Part shown: one piece after another, positions 47,344-56,746 of the stretch
Layout of the letters: each line of letters begins with the position of its first letter
Numbering within the stretch: position 1 is the first letter of the stretch
Assembly (NCBI RefSeq): GCF_963678635.1
Contig: NC_087065.1
Span: 61,716,754-61,780,753, forward strand
Direction: 5' to 3'
Length of the DNA stretch: 64,000 bases
From: Symsagittifera roscoffensis
Taxonomy: Eukaryota; Xenacoelomorpha; Acoela; Convolutidae
The notes under the pieces: model-generated
Databases searched by the model: none
Told to the model about the DNA's origin: nothing
The model's input: the letters and a program-made list of their open reading frames with translations, nothing else
Made by a program: the position numbers and the translations under genes

Positions 47344-50300
47344 TCATCTCGTGCTCTTCACCTTGGAGGTACTGCATCCTGAAGTGCTAGATGCGGCAAA
47401 CTGTCTCAACAGTTCCTCTTCATCATCGGAACTAATCACAATCTCCTCCCAAGCCTTCAGCTGTTCATAGGATCGCATCCATTCTCTCTGCTCCTGCAAT
47501 CTCTTTGCTTGGTTGGGTAGTGCCTTCACCCTAGCTTCTCGGTTCAAGCAAAAGGAGTTGTGCAGGCTCAAGCTCACGTTCTTCGCCAGGTCTTCCTCTA
47601 GTATCGACTCCCTCGCTTTGGTATTGTCTCTAGACATCTTACCCACTCTTTTCCATCCTGTCGTGATCGCATTACGATGGGTTAGCAGGGGTCTCTTGAA
47701 AGCTTCCGGCCCAATCTCGGCCTGGAACTGTCGATACTCTTTTTGATGTTTTCTCATGTGATCTTTCGTTGTCATGTACAACCAAGACGTCAGTGTCGCC
47801 CGAAACCATGGAAAGTACCTCAAGCGACTCCATACGTGCCTGACTTCCGTCGGTATGGCGAATACTTTGCACGCAGTCTCAAACAACTCGAGTCTCCTGC
47901 TGTAGTCTATCGCGTATATTGACTCAGCCGTTGGCGTCGTCGCCTCCCGATACTTCGTTATATTCTCTTCTATCCATCTCAGGGCTAACATCGTACTCAC
48001 TACTAAGAGCGTCACCTTCTGCCGGTGATCCGGTAGTCCGATCGACCGAATCTCTTCCACATCCCACACCAGGCAAAGGTGCTTGTGATCTGGATACCAC
48101 ACCGTTTGTGCCAAGCAGTGGCATGGGCATTCCCCATGAGAGATCTCAATGCTCCTGAGATTACGCTCCCCTGAGGCTTCCAAGAGAGGCTCAAGCTCCA
48201 TCATTTTCTCCTGCATCGTGTCGTTGTCTTCCAGGTTCGGAGTACTTCCCACAGGTTTCCCGATCACGTTTTGTCTCTCGTGATCGCTCGTGTTTTCTCT
48301 TTCCAACTTCAGAAGATCTTCTCCCCAGATTTCGCTTAAGTCATCTCTCAATTCTTTTGGTACTGTCCCTTTGATTTTTCTCAACAACTTGTGCGAGTGA
48401 TGCGACATCCGAGCCAACCTCACACACTTGGGCACTGAGAAGGCCTTGTCCACCAGTATTCTCTGGCTGGACACTTCCACCATCGCCATGTGTAGCGGGT
48501 AGTGACTTCCGCACAAGTTGGCCATCATTGACCCTATCAGCGATTTCGCGTTCAATGGCCAGCCATAAGCTTCGCTCATGGGAAATCCCATTTCCGCCTC
48601 AAGACCAACCTTCCAGCTCCGGATGTGTTTTTGAGTCACCTGCAACACCCCGGGCCATGATTCTACGCTCAACGCCGTCACTAAATGATGTTCAGACTCC
48701 AGTCTCTCCAGTGCCTGCAGACCACACATTCTCGAGAAGAATCCGAGAGCTGTCGCTATATTCACCGTGGTTCTCGCGTAACATTCCGCTATTATTTGCA
48801 CTTCACTTTTCTCCCTTTCTGTGATGTCTTCGAACCAAGTGACCAGGTCTTCTTTTTGAAACGACAGTATTCTGACGCATGACCGTCCATCGCAGATGTG
48901 CTCTCCGTTCCCACACGTCGAATCCAGACAGCTACCCGGCTCCAATTTCTTTGCTGACCCGGGGTCGCTCGTCCTTTCGCTTGGCTCTTGCATCTGGGGT
49001 GTGATTAGCTTATGTAGCACACTCAACTTCGCCAGATCTTCATCTTCCGTTGGTGCTAACCTCACTCGCTCGGTGGTTTCCTCGATTAGACTCGCATGGG
49101 GATGTGGACACCAGGAGGGTCTTAGTAGCTTCCATATCACTCCCAAGTTCGTGGTTAACAAGCCATCTCCACCGCCCATGTTCACTTCAACTCTCTTGTT
49201 TGAGCGCGGTATGCTTATCACCTCTGGTGTTTTCTCAAGAATCAGGCCCAGGCTCGGCCCCTCTTTTTCCACCGCGTCTATCTCCATTATTCTTTCTGTC
49301 CAAAACTTCAGTAGCTCCGCTACCTCATGGTTTCTGTGGGCTCCTCCAGCTTCCGAGTCTAAGAAGGGATTGTAGGCTATTCCCATCACTCCAGACACAT
49401 ATTGGTATTCCCCCTTCTCACTGAGTCTCGAGTACTGTTCTGACGAGGCCAGGTTACGGTGAACATCATGTTCTTCCTCGAACTTCTTATTAGAGAACCT
49501 CCGTACCTCGTCCAGCTTTCGATGGTTCTCTAAGGATAGTCTGGAACCATCTTCTTTCTCTATTCCTGTACTCTGATATACGTTCAAGATGATCGTTGAG
49601 ACTCTTCTCTCCATGGTTTTACTTCCACTTGCTCTCTGGTGGCATGCCAGGATGGTGCTATCAGACATCATTGACATTGTCCATCTCAAGAAACATGTGG
49701 CATCTTTTCTTCTAGCCAGGCTCAAGCCTGAATTGTCCCTGGCCACGTGTTGCATCAGTGCCTGATACACCTCTAGCTTCTTGCTTCCCAACTTCAGCCT
49801 GTCATACGAGGTCAATGTCTCCAACTCTATTCCCACCAGACTCCAGGTGAACATTAATTGTCCCGCAGTTCTAACGAAGGGATTCGCCATTAGTGGCGGT
49901 GCTGATGAGGATGTTCTCATCGCCTCTTCAAAATGATCCTTCAACAAACTCTGCCAGGACCTCTTCAGATGACTTGCCATCTCTATCTTATTAACCTCGG
50001 CTTTTTGCTGGGTGGCCCAATTGCGTCGCCTGCGAGCTATTCCACTGTCCAACTTCTTCAAGCAGTCCTCCATTTCCTTCAATGTTTCGAGGGCCACCCA
50101 CCACGTCCGGGAAGTGTTCCTCGTCTTGCTCCTCTCCAATGGATCACTCGTCACTTGTTTGCCCATGTCCTGATGTGCCTTCGAGATCCATTCTTTGCCG
50201 ATCTCCACTTCCCCTACCTGTCCGTTCGTTGAACCTCTCTTCACGTTTACCTTCTGAGGCTTGAAGTCTTCTTCTGACGTCGAACTGGTGGAAACCTCTA

Positions 50301-53300
50301 TTTCCTTTTCTACTTCAAGTGGTTTCCTGAGCTCCGAGCTGTTCTTGTATGCCGCCGTCTTGCATCGGGCCAAAACGATGGGCGCCGTCTCTCTCAAGTT
50401 TCCTTCCGAAACAGCATCCACTGAAGGACTACCCCATCCTTCCACTTCTCTCTTCCTCTTGCGAGTCTTCACATCTCTGCTCGAGGGTGTTGTGGCTATC
50501 ATCATTGATTCGACCTCTCCATCCACTCCTTCCAACTCTTGCCTCCCCCCTGCTCGAGCCTTAAGGATATTAGTACTTTTAATCATATTACTAGTCCCAA
50601 CCTTATCCCTTTTTATACCATCAACCATTTTATCCACAGTTTTTTGTTTCAGAGTAGAGCTGTCCTCACATTTCTCTTTTCTAGTCTTCGATCGTGCGTT
50701 CCTCAGCTCCACTAGCTTGTTCAGCAGCTCTCTTCTTGCTTTCTCATCCAGGCCCGTTCCTATCAGGAGCGGTTCCTCGAATCTCACTACTGCGTCCCAC
50801 AGTTCCTTCTTGAACTTGTCCAGCGTCGTCTCGCTGCCCACTTCTCGATTGAATTCCCCCAGGAATTCCTGCCAAGCGTCATCCTCGAGAGATCCCAAGA
50901 ATATGTCCCTGTTCCCTTCGAACGTGTTCTTCTCCCTTTCCTCCGAGCTCAAGAGTAACATCCCCATATTGAAGGTCTCACCTGCCAATGGCAACTCTAG
51001 GTTCTTCCGCGGGGACGGGTTCAGAGGTGGTGTGGCAGTATCTGCCCAATTCTCTTCGCTCAAGTCTTTCAACAGCTCTTGAGTGGTGAGTTCCTCCCCT
51101 GATGGCCCTGGTTCAGGTGTATTCCCCACCTCCATGTCTTCTCCAGCTTCACTGAGAGTTTCATCCATACTCTCTTCCTCTGATTCATTTCTTCTTCTCT
51201 CGAGAATTCTTTTGAATCGATCCTCAACGGGTCCACTCCTCTTGTCTCCAGGCGTGTCTACAGACAGTGGTGACGGTGTCGTAGGATCCAGCTTTTTATA
51301 TTCCGTCAGGGCTACATGCAGTTGACCTGCTGCATCTAGTTCTGTTCCCTCCTGTGTCACTTCTACTTGTTCCAAGCCATAGGGTGCCTTGTATTTTCTC
51401 GTGGCAAATTTCATTTCGTCCACCAATGCGACGTGTCCCTCCATCACGATCATCCTGCCATCATCCCATATGGGTAGCATATTCTCAAGTCCTTCCTTTT
51501 CAAGAGTCCTCAAGACTTTCCGCACCTCATATCCAGGGGGCTGCGAACCTCTACTCTTTTTCGCTTGCGTCGTCCACGAATTTACCTTCCTCTCGCTGAT
51601 GTGGAAGTAGACTGCCGCCGTGTAGCCGATGAACAGGGGATCCCAGCCATCCGTGAAATGCCTCTGCGTTTCCTCCGTCATCATCTTCGCCATTATGGAG
51701 GGAACCACCAAGGGACTATTCATTCCCAAGGTCATCCTCCTGACTGTCGGGAACTCAGGCATGGTGGCTGGTAGGATTTCTTTCTCCATTATGGCCTCCA
51801 GCTCCCTCTTGACTAGTGCAAAGCACTCCTTCCAGGCGGGGATTCTCAAGACTTCTCGTCCGTTGGCCGTCAATGGGTTTAGGTTCCAAAACTTTGGATA
51901 CATTTCAATGGGGCCCTCTCGCTTGCCTCCCATTCTGCATTGCATTTGTCCCCTGAAGTTGCACACCATCATCTCAGCATCTTTCACTTTTCCGAAGAGT
52001 ACCGTGTTGCTCATACGCGCCCTGAGCACCTCCTGCTGACACCAATTCAGCGCTGTACCATCCAGTACGCTGATGAGACTCAAGTGCGTCACCGAGTGAC
52101 GATACGTTATCACCAGGGGATCTGGAAACGCGTACGTCACTGCTGGACCATAGATGCAGGTCACCACCTCCTCTAGACCCCGGATTATCCCCATTGGGTC
52201 CGACCTCATTGCCAGGCACAGGTCCGTCAACAGAGGCATCCCTCTGTTCGCCTTCTCCCATTCTTCTCTCGAGGTTGGGTTCTCATCTTCACCCGTCATG
52301 TATCGATTCTGCATCATGAGGTATTGCACCAGCAGTGTCTTCAACCCTGCGGCACACTTGTAGGAGCTGGTTTCAATGCTCGTGTGGACTCTCCCCATAG
52401 ACAGAGGTTCTCCATATTCCATTAACCGATGAAACGATACCAATTCCCCATGGGTCAAGAGTACTAGTGCCAGATACCCATCAACTCGAAGTGTCTCCAC
52501 TCCTCGACTAAACATGTATGCTGGGCCCATGTTGAACAAGTATCTGGGGTAAACCAAATACAGGGCCAAGAGCAGGCTGATGGACATGCCCAGTATCTCC
52601 TGTACGAAGGCTCCGAAGATAGTCGCCGTGGTGCCGAACACTCCTGCCAAGAATTCTCTCTCCCAGCAAGGACTCAAGAACTTGAGAATCTCGTAATCTC
52701 TCCTAGTCTTCAATTCGCCGTTGGCGTGCTCTCTCCAAAATCCTCCAATCGTCACTTCATTGGCGGCCGAGACAAATCTAACCACCGTCATGTCTCTCGT
52801 TTCCGCTAGCTCCAGTTGCTTCTCTAGAAAACTCCAGATTTGTTTCACGAGGAGTGGTGCTTCCTCCCTCGTCTTATTCGTGACGTTCTCCAGCCTTGGT
52901 GTCAGGAATGGCCACCAGCCATTCTCTTGAGTCAAGCGATATTTCATCGATTCTAACTGTTTCTCCGTCTCGACCACATTTCTTCTCTCGTTGCTGGGAC
53001 CTCTAGTCCTGCTGGTGGAATTTGCGACTTTCACATCCATACTCCGGAACCACAGGCTGGCCGTCAACTGGTTTATCGCCGGGTGGTCGTCCCCGATGAC
53101 TGGGCTGAACTTGAGTTGTCTAGCAAAGTTCGATATCTCTAGCAAGAGTACCTCATCCAATACAATCAGGACGTCGGCCAGTCCGTAAAAGCCCCTCAGT
53201 GCATGAGATATGTCAGCCCATGCCGCCGGCAATTCTGATTTGTAAAGCCTCAAGTTCAATGGCTCCAGCTCTCGATTGGGGGCTGCCATCAGAATCCGCC

Positions 53301-56223
53301 ATTCACTCCCTTCTGCTATCAGGATCAAGACCGCGTACACGAATTGTAGGGCGGGTGGCATACTTGCGTATCCCGGGGATGTGGTAAACACCACCTTCGT
53401 CTTGGACCCAAATCTCGAGGCTACGTTCTCTTGTACCTCATTCATCGCCGCAAATAACGCCAGAATAGCCTCCCATATCTTCTTTGATGTCGGAATCTCC
53501 TTGCCCTTCAGTTGCTCAAGAAGTCCCATCGCGTGCAGGTGATCATTCATTCCTGCAAACATTAGCAGCTCAGGTTCACAGGGCATCTCCGACTTTATTG
53601 CCACCACTAGAGTCAACATCTGGTTCAATTCGGCTCCTGGCAAGGAGTATACCAGAGTCTCCGGCCAGAACAACTTGGGAGACGTTCCTTCGAAGTCCGA
53701 TCCCGCCACAATGACTACTCTTGCAGCAGCTGGATCTGCTCTATCATAAACTGCCAGAGTTTTGGCCAGTTGGGTGCCACCACAGGGCTTCCCGTACCTG
53801 GGATCTTCTGCCAACGTCGGACCTTCGTAAGCGGCATCAGGCAATTCCATTCCCCCCGGATTGAGTAGCTTGTCTACCACCTTCAACTGCGCCGGTGTTG
53901 CCAACCTGATCCTAGCGATGCCAGTTCGGTGCTTGGGAGGTTCTGTTATAAGTCCAGGACCCCCCAACAGTTTGAGAGGCCTGTAGTTAATGGGTCCCAT
54001 GATCGTTTTTGTGGGAATTCCAGTCAGGTCTGTGGTCTCCATTAACTTCGCTCTCGAGAAGTGCGCTTCGTGAGCTTTCAACCAGTCTATGTAATGATGT
54101 CTATTCAGATCCTCGTGCGACACTCGTTCGATCCCCAGGGTTTCCGCCAACTCTCGTCTGCATTCCAAACTCTCTAGATCCAGTTCCTTCACCTTCTCAG
54201 GATATCTCAAGCGGGCAGTCTCCATAGACTTCTTTTCTCTCTTGCCATCTGCCACCACCACAGAGGACATCGCCGAGCCCGGAGGTGTTGATGACTCTAC
54301 CTCCTCCGACTCCATTGGCGTGGCACTCTGCAATCGGGTCTGATTGCTCCTTGAACTGTCTCTAGTATCAACTCTCGCTCCCAAGCGACCAGCCAAGGCC
54401 CTCGAGGCAAGGAATGGTGGGTTGGGAGGTGGTCCTAAAGTGAATTGGGCTGTCTCCAGCAGGTCCGCCTCTAGCGTGTTAATGTGTTCCTGGAAGACGT
54501 CGTTCAGCCACTCCGCTCCCCTTGGCCTATCGAAATGGATTCCATCTTTTGAGGTGTCTTCAGGGAATCCCTTTTTCTCCATACGTTCTGCTATGTCCAA
54601 CAGCCTGAGAGGAAGCACACTCTTCCGGTGTATGTCTCGGATCATCTTGTTCAGGCTCCGCACCTTCTGGTTCATCTCTAGGGCGTGCTGATCAAACATC
54701 ATGTTGTAGGGGACCGTGCATACCGTCAGCAGGATGGGGTCCATCTGGATCCTCAGTTCCTCAAGAAGGCAGCTCATCTTGTCGCACAGCCTCGCTACTT
54801 TCCTCGCTTCTCCCCTTGACACGTCGTTGGTCCCAACCATCAGGGTCACTGTGTAAACTTTGGTCATCCCTAGCATGTCCAGGGTTGCCAACATCTGTGG
54901 CGTGGCAGCTCCAGCGAAACTCAAGACTCCTGTCTGCCAATGGGACCGTATCTGGGTCAACACCCGCACCAGGCTATCCCCTATAATTAGGTGAACTGCA
55001 CCCTCTGGCACACGAGGTGGCGCTAGATACTCCACCCAGGCTGCGTCATGGAAGCAGTCCCTCCTGGCTCCCTGTTCCGCACTCCAGTCCAGCCGATTGT
55101 GCCTGTGGTAGTTCCCTTCTGTATTCTTCTTATAGCTTGCGATCACGACATTCCTGACCGGCTGTTCCCTCCAAGTTGGGGGAAGCTCTGGCCTTGTCGA
55201 TCTTTCACGACTCTGCTGTTGCAATTTCTCGCCTAGCTCCTTCAGGCGCGATGAGGCGCCACTCACCTGACTGCCACTCGAGGTCGAGGTTGGGGTATAT
55301 CCTGGTAACACCACATCCATCAGAGGACGTACAGGTTGTGTCTCTAGGTTGCGCAAGGAAGGCGTCACGTCATTCGGTATCCAGACCTCTAACCCTTCGC
55401 TCATGTGTTCTCTGGCCTCGCGGTCAAGGTTGAACCGTCCTCTAGCCCTGGGAGCTTCATCCACCTCCATGCGCGACTCTGGCCTCGAGCTGGTCACCAC
55501 TCGTTCGTTTGACCTGGCTCCCTTCTGTGCGTCAAGCTCGCGTTGTCGCTGTTCTATCCTTTCCAACTCCGACTTCAGTTGATCACGATTTGCGACGTTC
55601 TCCCGCACCCTCAGCTCCTGCTGATGTTCAGCCCTTAGCATCTCAAGTAATTTCGACGTCTGATCTCGCTCGTCGACTGCCTGGTCTCTCTCCAGCTGAA
55701 GCTTCTCCCTGTCCAGCTTCGCCTGATCCCGATCGAGGTTCGCTTTATTCCTCTCCTTCAGCGCCTTCTCGAGCTCTTTCTCTAGAACCCCCAGATCCGG
55801 ATATGCCTCTGTCGTCTGTTGCGCTCGCGACATCGACGGCACCTTACTCGAGCTCTGGCCTGTGGATCTTGCTGTTGGTCTCGTCGGTAGCGGAAATTCT
55901 CCTGCGCCGTGTTCGGTGTTGTTACTCAGGCCAGGATTTCTTGCCAAGTCAAAGCCCCTTACTCCTCCATCCGCATTCCAAGATAACCATCTGGTCTGTT
56001 CTCGATTTGATATGCCCTCGGTGGTGTAGCCGACCATCAAGACAGCCTCCGTCGCAGACTCCCTGCACTCACCCTGGTCCTCCAACTGGAGGATCGCATT
56101 CAGCATCACCGCCATTCTCTCGTCTATCTGGGTGTAGTCCAGGTCCCTCAAGCGTCTGTACAGCTCGTCAAGAGTGGGCTTCTTCAGAGCCGCGGGCACG
56201 GAGTTCCAGAATCGGTCTGCCAT
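47344..56223 (-). CDS. giant third ORF with SGNH/GDSL hydrolase domain, about 2959 residues
   Basis: The open frame reaches a TTG at 56268, but the first ATG is at 56223 in a good context (CAAAAATGGC), and no ATG lies between the splice acceptor at 56456 and it. Numbering below counts from the TTG. A charged coiled coil spans about 155-250. An SGNH hydrolase domain spans about 424-600 with GDS (430-432), Gly453, GTND (479-482) and DGIH (575-578), so all catalytic blocks are present. At about 850-1090 a second, degenerate SGNH-like domain has AGSD, LPGAE, GMND and DDHP. A hydrophobic stretch at 1206-1243 could be a membrane segment. Further on are acidic and Ser-rich linkers, a cysteine cluster (CLDSTCGNGEHICDGRSC) and, near the end, IVISSDDEEE, which resembles a SUMO-interaction motif. 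No envelope features such as a signal peptide or furin site were seen. Esterase-type domains are known in ORF1 of some CR1 LINEs; a third ORF this long in an LTR element is unusual. Function unknown. Confidence 0.8.
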   Translation of the reverse strand: MADRFWNSVPAALKKPTLDELYRRLRDLDYTQIDERMAVMLNAILQLEDQGECRESATEAVLMVGYTTEGISNREQTRWLSWNADGGVRGFDLARNPGLSNNTEHGAGEFPLPTRPTARSTGQSSSKVPSMSRAQQTTEAYPDLGVLEKELEKALKERNKANLDRDQAKLDREKLQLERDQAVDERDQTSKLLEMLRAEHQQELRVRENVANRDQLKSELERIEQRQRELDAQKGARSNERVVTSSRPESRMEVDEAPRARGRFNLDREAREHMSEGLEVWIPNDVTPSLRNLETQPVRPLMDVVLPGYTPTSTSSGSQVSGASSRLKELGEKLQQQSRERSTRPELPPTWREQPVRNVVIASYKKNTEGNYHRHNRLDWSAEQGARRDCFHDAAWVEYLAPPRVPEGAVHLIIGDSLVRVLTQIRSHWQTGVLSFAGAATPQMLATLDMLGMTKVYTVTLMVGTNDVSRGEARKVARLCDKMSCLLEELRIQMDPILLTVCTVPYNMMFDQHALEMNQKVRSLNKMIRDIHRKSVLPLRLLDIAERMEKKGFPEDTSKDGIHFDRPRGAEWLNDVFQEHINTLEADLLETAQFTLGPPPNPPFLASRALAGRLGARVDTRDSSRSNQTRLQSATPMESEEVESSTPPGSAMSSVVVADGKREKKSMETARLRYPEKVKELDLESLECRRELAETLGIERVSHEDLNRHHYIDWLKAHEAHFSRAKLMETTDLTGIPTKTIMGPINYRPLKLLGGPGLITEPPKHRTGIARIRLATPAQLKVVDKLLNPGGMELPDAAYEGPTLAEDPRYGKPCGGTQLAKTLAVYDRADPAAARVVIVAGSDFEGTSPKLFWPETLVYSLPGAELNQMLTLVVAIKSEMPCEPELLMFAGMNDHLHAMGLLEQLKGKEIPTSKKIWEAILALFAAMNEVQENVASRFGSKTKVVFTTSPGYASMPPALQFVYAVLILIAEGSEWRILMAAPNRELEPLNLRLYKSELPAAWADISHALRGFYGLADVLIVLDEVLLLEISNFARQLKFSPVIGDDHPAINQLTASLWFRSMDVKVANSTSRTRGPSNERRNVVETEKQLESMKYRLTQENGWWPFLTPRLENVTNKTREEAPLLVKQIWSFLEKQLELAETRDMTVVRFVSAANEVTIGGFWREHANGELKTRRDYEILKFLSPCWEREFLAGVFGTTATIFGAFVQEILGMSISLLLALYLVYPRYLFNMGPAYMFSRGVETLRVDGYLALVLLTHGELVSFHRLMEYGEPLSMGRVHTSIETSSYKCAAGLKTLLVQYLMMQNRYMTGEDENPTSREEWEKANRGMPLLTDLCLAMRSDPMGIIRGLEEVVTCIYGPAVTYAFPDPLVITYRHSVTHLSLISVLDGTALNWCQQEVLRARMSNTVLFGKVKDAEMMVCNFRGQMQCRMGGKREGPIEMYPKFWNLNPLTANGREVLRIPAWKECFALVKRELEAIMEKEILPATMPEFPTVRRMTLGMNSPLVVPSIMAKMMTEETQRHFTDGWDPLFIGYTAAVYFHISERKVNSWTTQAKKSRGSQPPGYEVRKVLRTLEKEGLENMLPIWDDGRMIVMEGHVALVDEMKFATRKYKAPYGLEQVEVTQEGTELDAAGQLHVALTEYKKLDPTTPSPLSVDTPGDKRSGPVEDRFKRILERRRNESEEESMDETLSEAGEDMEVGNTPEPGPSGEELTTQELLKDLSEENWADTATPPLNPSPRKNLELPLAGETFNMGMLLLSSEEREKNTFEGNRDIFLGSLEDDAWQEFLGEFNREVGSETTLDKFKKELWDAVVRFEEPLLIGTGLDEKARRELLNKLVELRNARSKTRKEKCEDSSTLKQKTVDKMVDGIKRDKVGTSNMIKSTNILKARAGGRQELEGVDGEVESMMIATTPSSRDVKTRKRKREVEGWGSPSVDAVSEGNLRETAPIVLARCKTAAYKNSSELRKPLEVEKEIEVSTSSTSEEDFKPQKVNVKRGSTNGQVGEVEIGKEWISKAHQDMGKQVTSDPLERSKTRNTSRTWWVALETLKEMEDCLKKLDSGIARRRRNWATQQKAEVNKIEMASHLKRSWQSLLKDHFEEAMRTSSSAPPLMANPFVRTAGQLMFTWSLVGIELETLTSYDRLKLGSKKLEVYQALMQHVARDNSGLSLARRKDATCFLRWTMSMMSDSTILACHQRASGSKTMERRVSTIILNVYQSTGIEKEDGSRLSLENHRKLDEVRRFSNKKFEEEHDVHRNLASSEQYSRLSEKGEYQYVSGVMGIAYNPFLDSEAGGAHRNHEVAELLKFWTERIMEIDAVEKEGPSLGLILEKTPEVISIPRSNKRVEVNMGGGDGLLTTNLGVIWKLLRPSWCPHPHASLIEETTERVRLAPTEDEDLAKLSVLHKLITPQMQEPSERTSDPGSAKKLEPGSCLDSTCGNGEHICDGRSCVRILSFQKEDLVTWFEDITEREKSEVQIIAECYARTTVNIATALGFFSRMCGLQALERLESEHHLVTALSVESWPGVLQVTQKHIRSWKVGLEAEMGFPMSEAYGWPLNAKSLIGSMMANLCGSHYPLHMAMVEVSSQRILVDKAFSVPKCVRLARMSHHSHKLLRKIKGTVPKELRDDLSEIWGEDLLKLERENTSDHERQNVIGKPVGSTPNLEDNDTMQEKMMELEPLLEASGERNLRSIEISHGECPCHCLAQTVWYPDHKHLCLVWDVEEIRSIGLPDHRQKVTLLVVSTMLALRWIEENITKYREATTPTAESIYAIDYSRRLELFETACKVFAIPTEVRHVWSRLRYFPWFRATLTSWLYMTTKDHMRKHQKEYRQFQAEIGPEAFKRPLLTHRNAITTGWKRVGKMSRDNTKARESILEEDLAKNVSLSLHNSFCLNREARVKALPNQAKRLQEQREWMRSYEQLKAWEEIVISSDDEEELLRQFAASSTSGCSTSKVKSTR
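52999..53736 (-). other. probable degenerate second SGNH-like domain
   Basis: Blocks appear in the same order as in the first domain, but the nucleophile block reads VAGSD instead of GDS and the last block DDHP instead of DxxH. The FAGMND block is well kept. It would most likely be catalytically dead. The homology call is mine from motif order and hydrophobic pattern. Confidence 0.4.
54469..54999 (-). other. SGNH/GDSL hydrolase domain within the giant ORF
   Basis: Signature blocks in order are IIGDSLVR with the nucleophile Ser, a Gly block FAGAA, VGTNDVS, and SKDGIHFD with the Asp and His of the catalytic set. Spacing (Ser to His about 146 residues) fits a compact SGNH esterase of about 180 residues. 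It is predicted active; the substrate is unknown. Confidence 0.8.
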
Positions 56224-56746
56224 TTTTGCAACTTCGGGATGTATATAGGTAGATGTTAACCAGCTCAAGAATTACCTTACCAACTCAAGAATTACCTTAC
56301 CAACTCAAGTATTACCCAATTCAAGAATTCTCTAGAAATGTTCTCTTGCAACTACTTGCTGTAGATTCGGATTATCGCGTGTTCAATCAAGATTCTCTCT
56401 TTTTGTTTCTCGCTTGAGTGTAGTTGGATTTTCAACTTTGTTTTTCAAACTCGATCTGAAAACAGAAAGCTTATTAAAACTTAGCATGTCACGTTCCTAA
56501 CCTAGGGACCCCCCTTCTACCCATATGGTTAAAATCTTATCATTCTCATATCACTTAAAGCAATTCGATTGGATTTTCCTTTAAGAACATGCAGATTCAT
56601 TTTATGTTTTAGCACCATCAATTCTTTCTTTTAAAATTCAATTGTCATGCCAATCACATCTTAAGATCCTTTTACCTGCGCCGCACCCCAGTACCTAACT
56701 CAAGACTCCTCCCTCACACCCGACCTGATACCTCCATGTACCCGAC
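56224..56746 (-). promoter_or_regulatory. spacer with splice acceptor for the giant ORF
   Basis: In element sense a strong acceptor, TTTCTGTTTTCAG, ends at 56456, about 230 bases before the ATG at 56223. Three copies of a TTGAGYTGGT-type sequence, two of them followed by AAGGTAATTC, lie at about 56262-56320. The layout fits expression of the third ORF from a spliced subgenomic RNA, as retroviral env is made. Confidence 0.5.

Noticed and set aside
50261-51082. Long plus-strand frames opposite the giant ORF, for example 273 codons at 50261-51082 and 247 codons at 55509-56252
   Set aside because: They are Ser/Leu/Pro-rich antisense shadows of a 2959-codon frame with GC-balanced codons and show no family resemblance.
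47344-56223. Giant third ORF as a classical envelope protein
   Set aside because: It occupies the env position and has a hydrophobic stretch, but no N-terminal signal peptide, cleavage site or fusion-peptide-like region was seen, and it starts with a coiled coil and a hydrolase.
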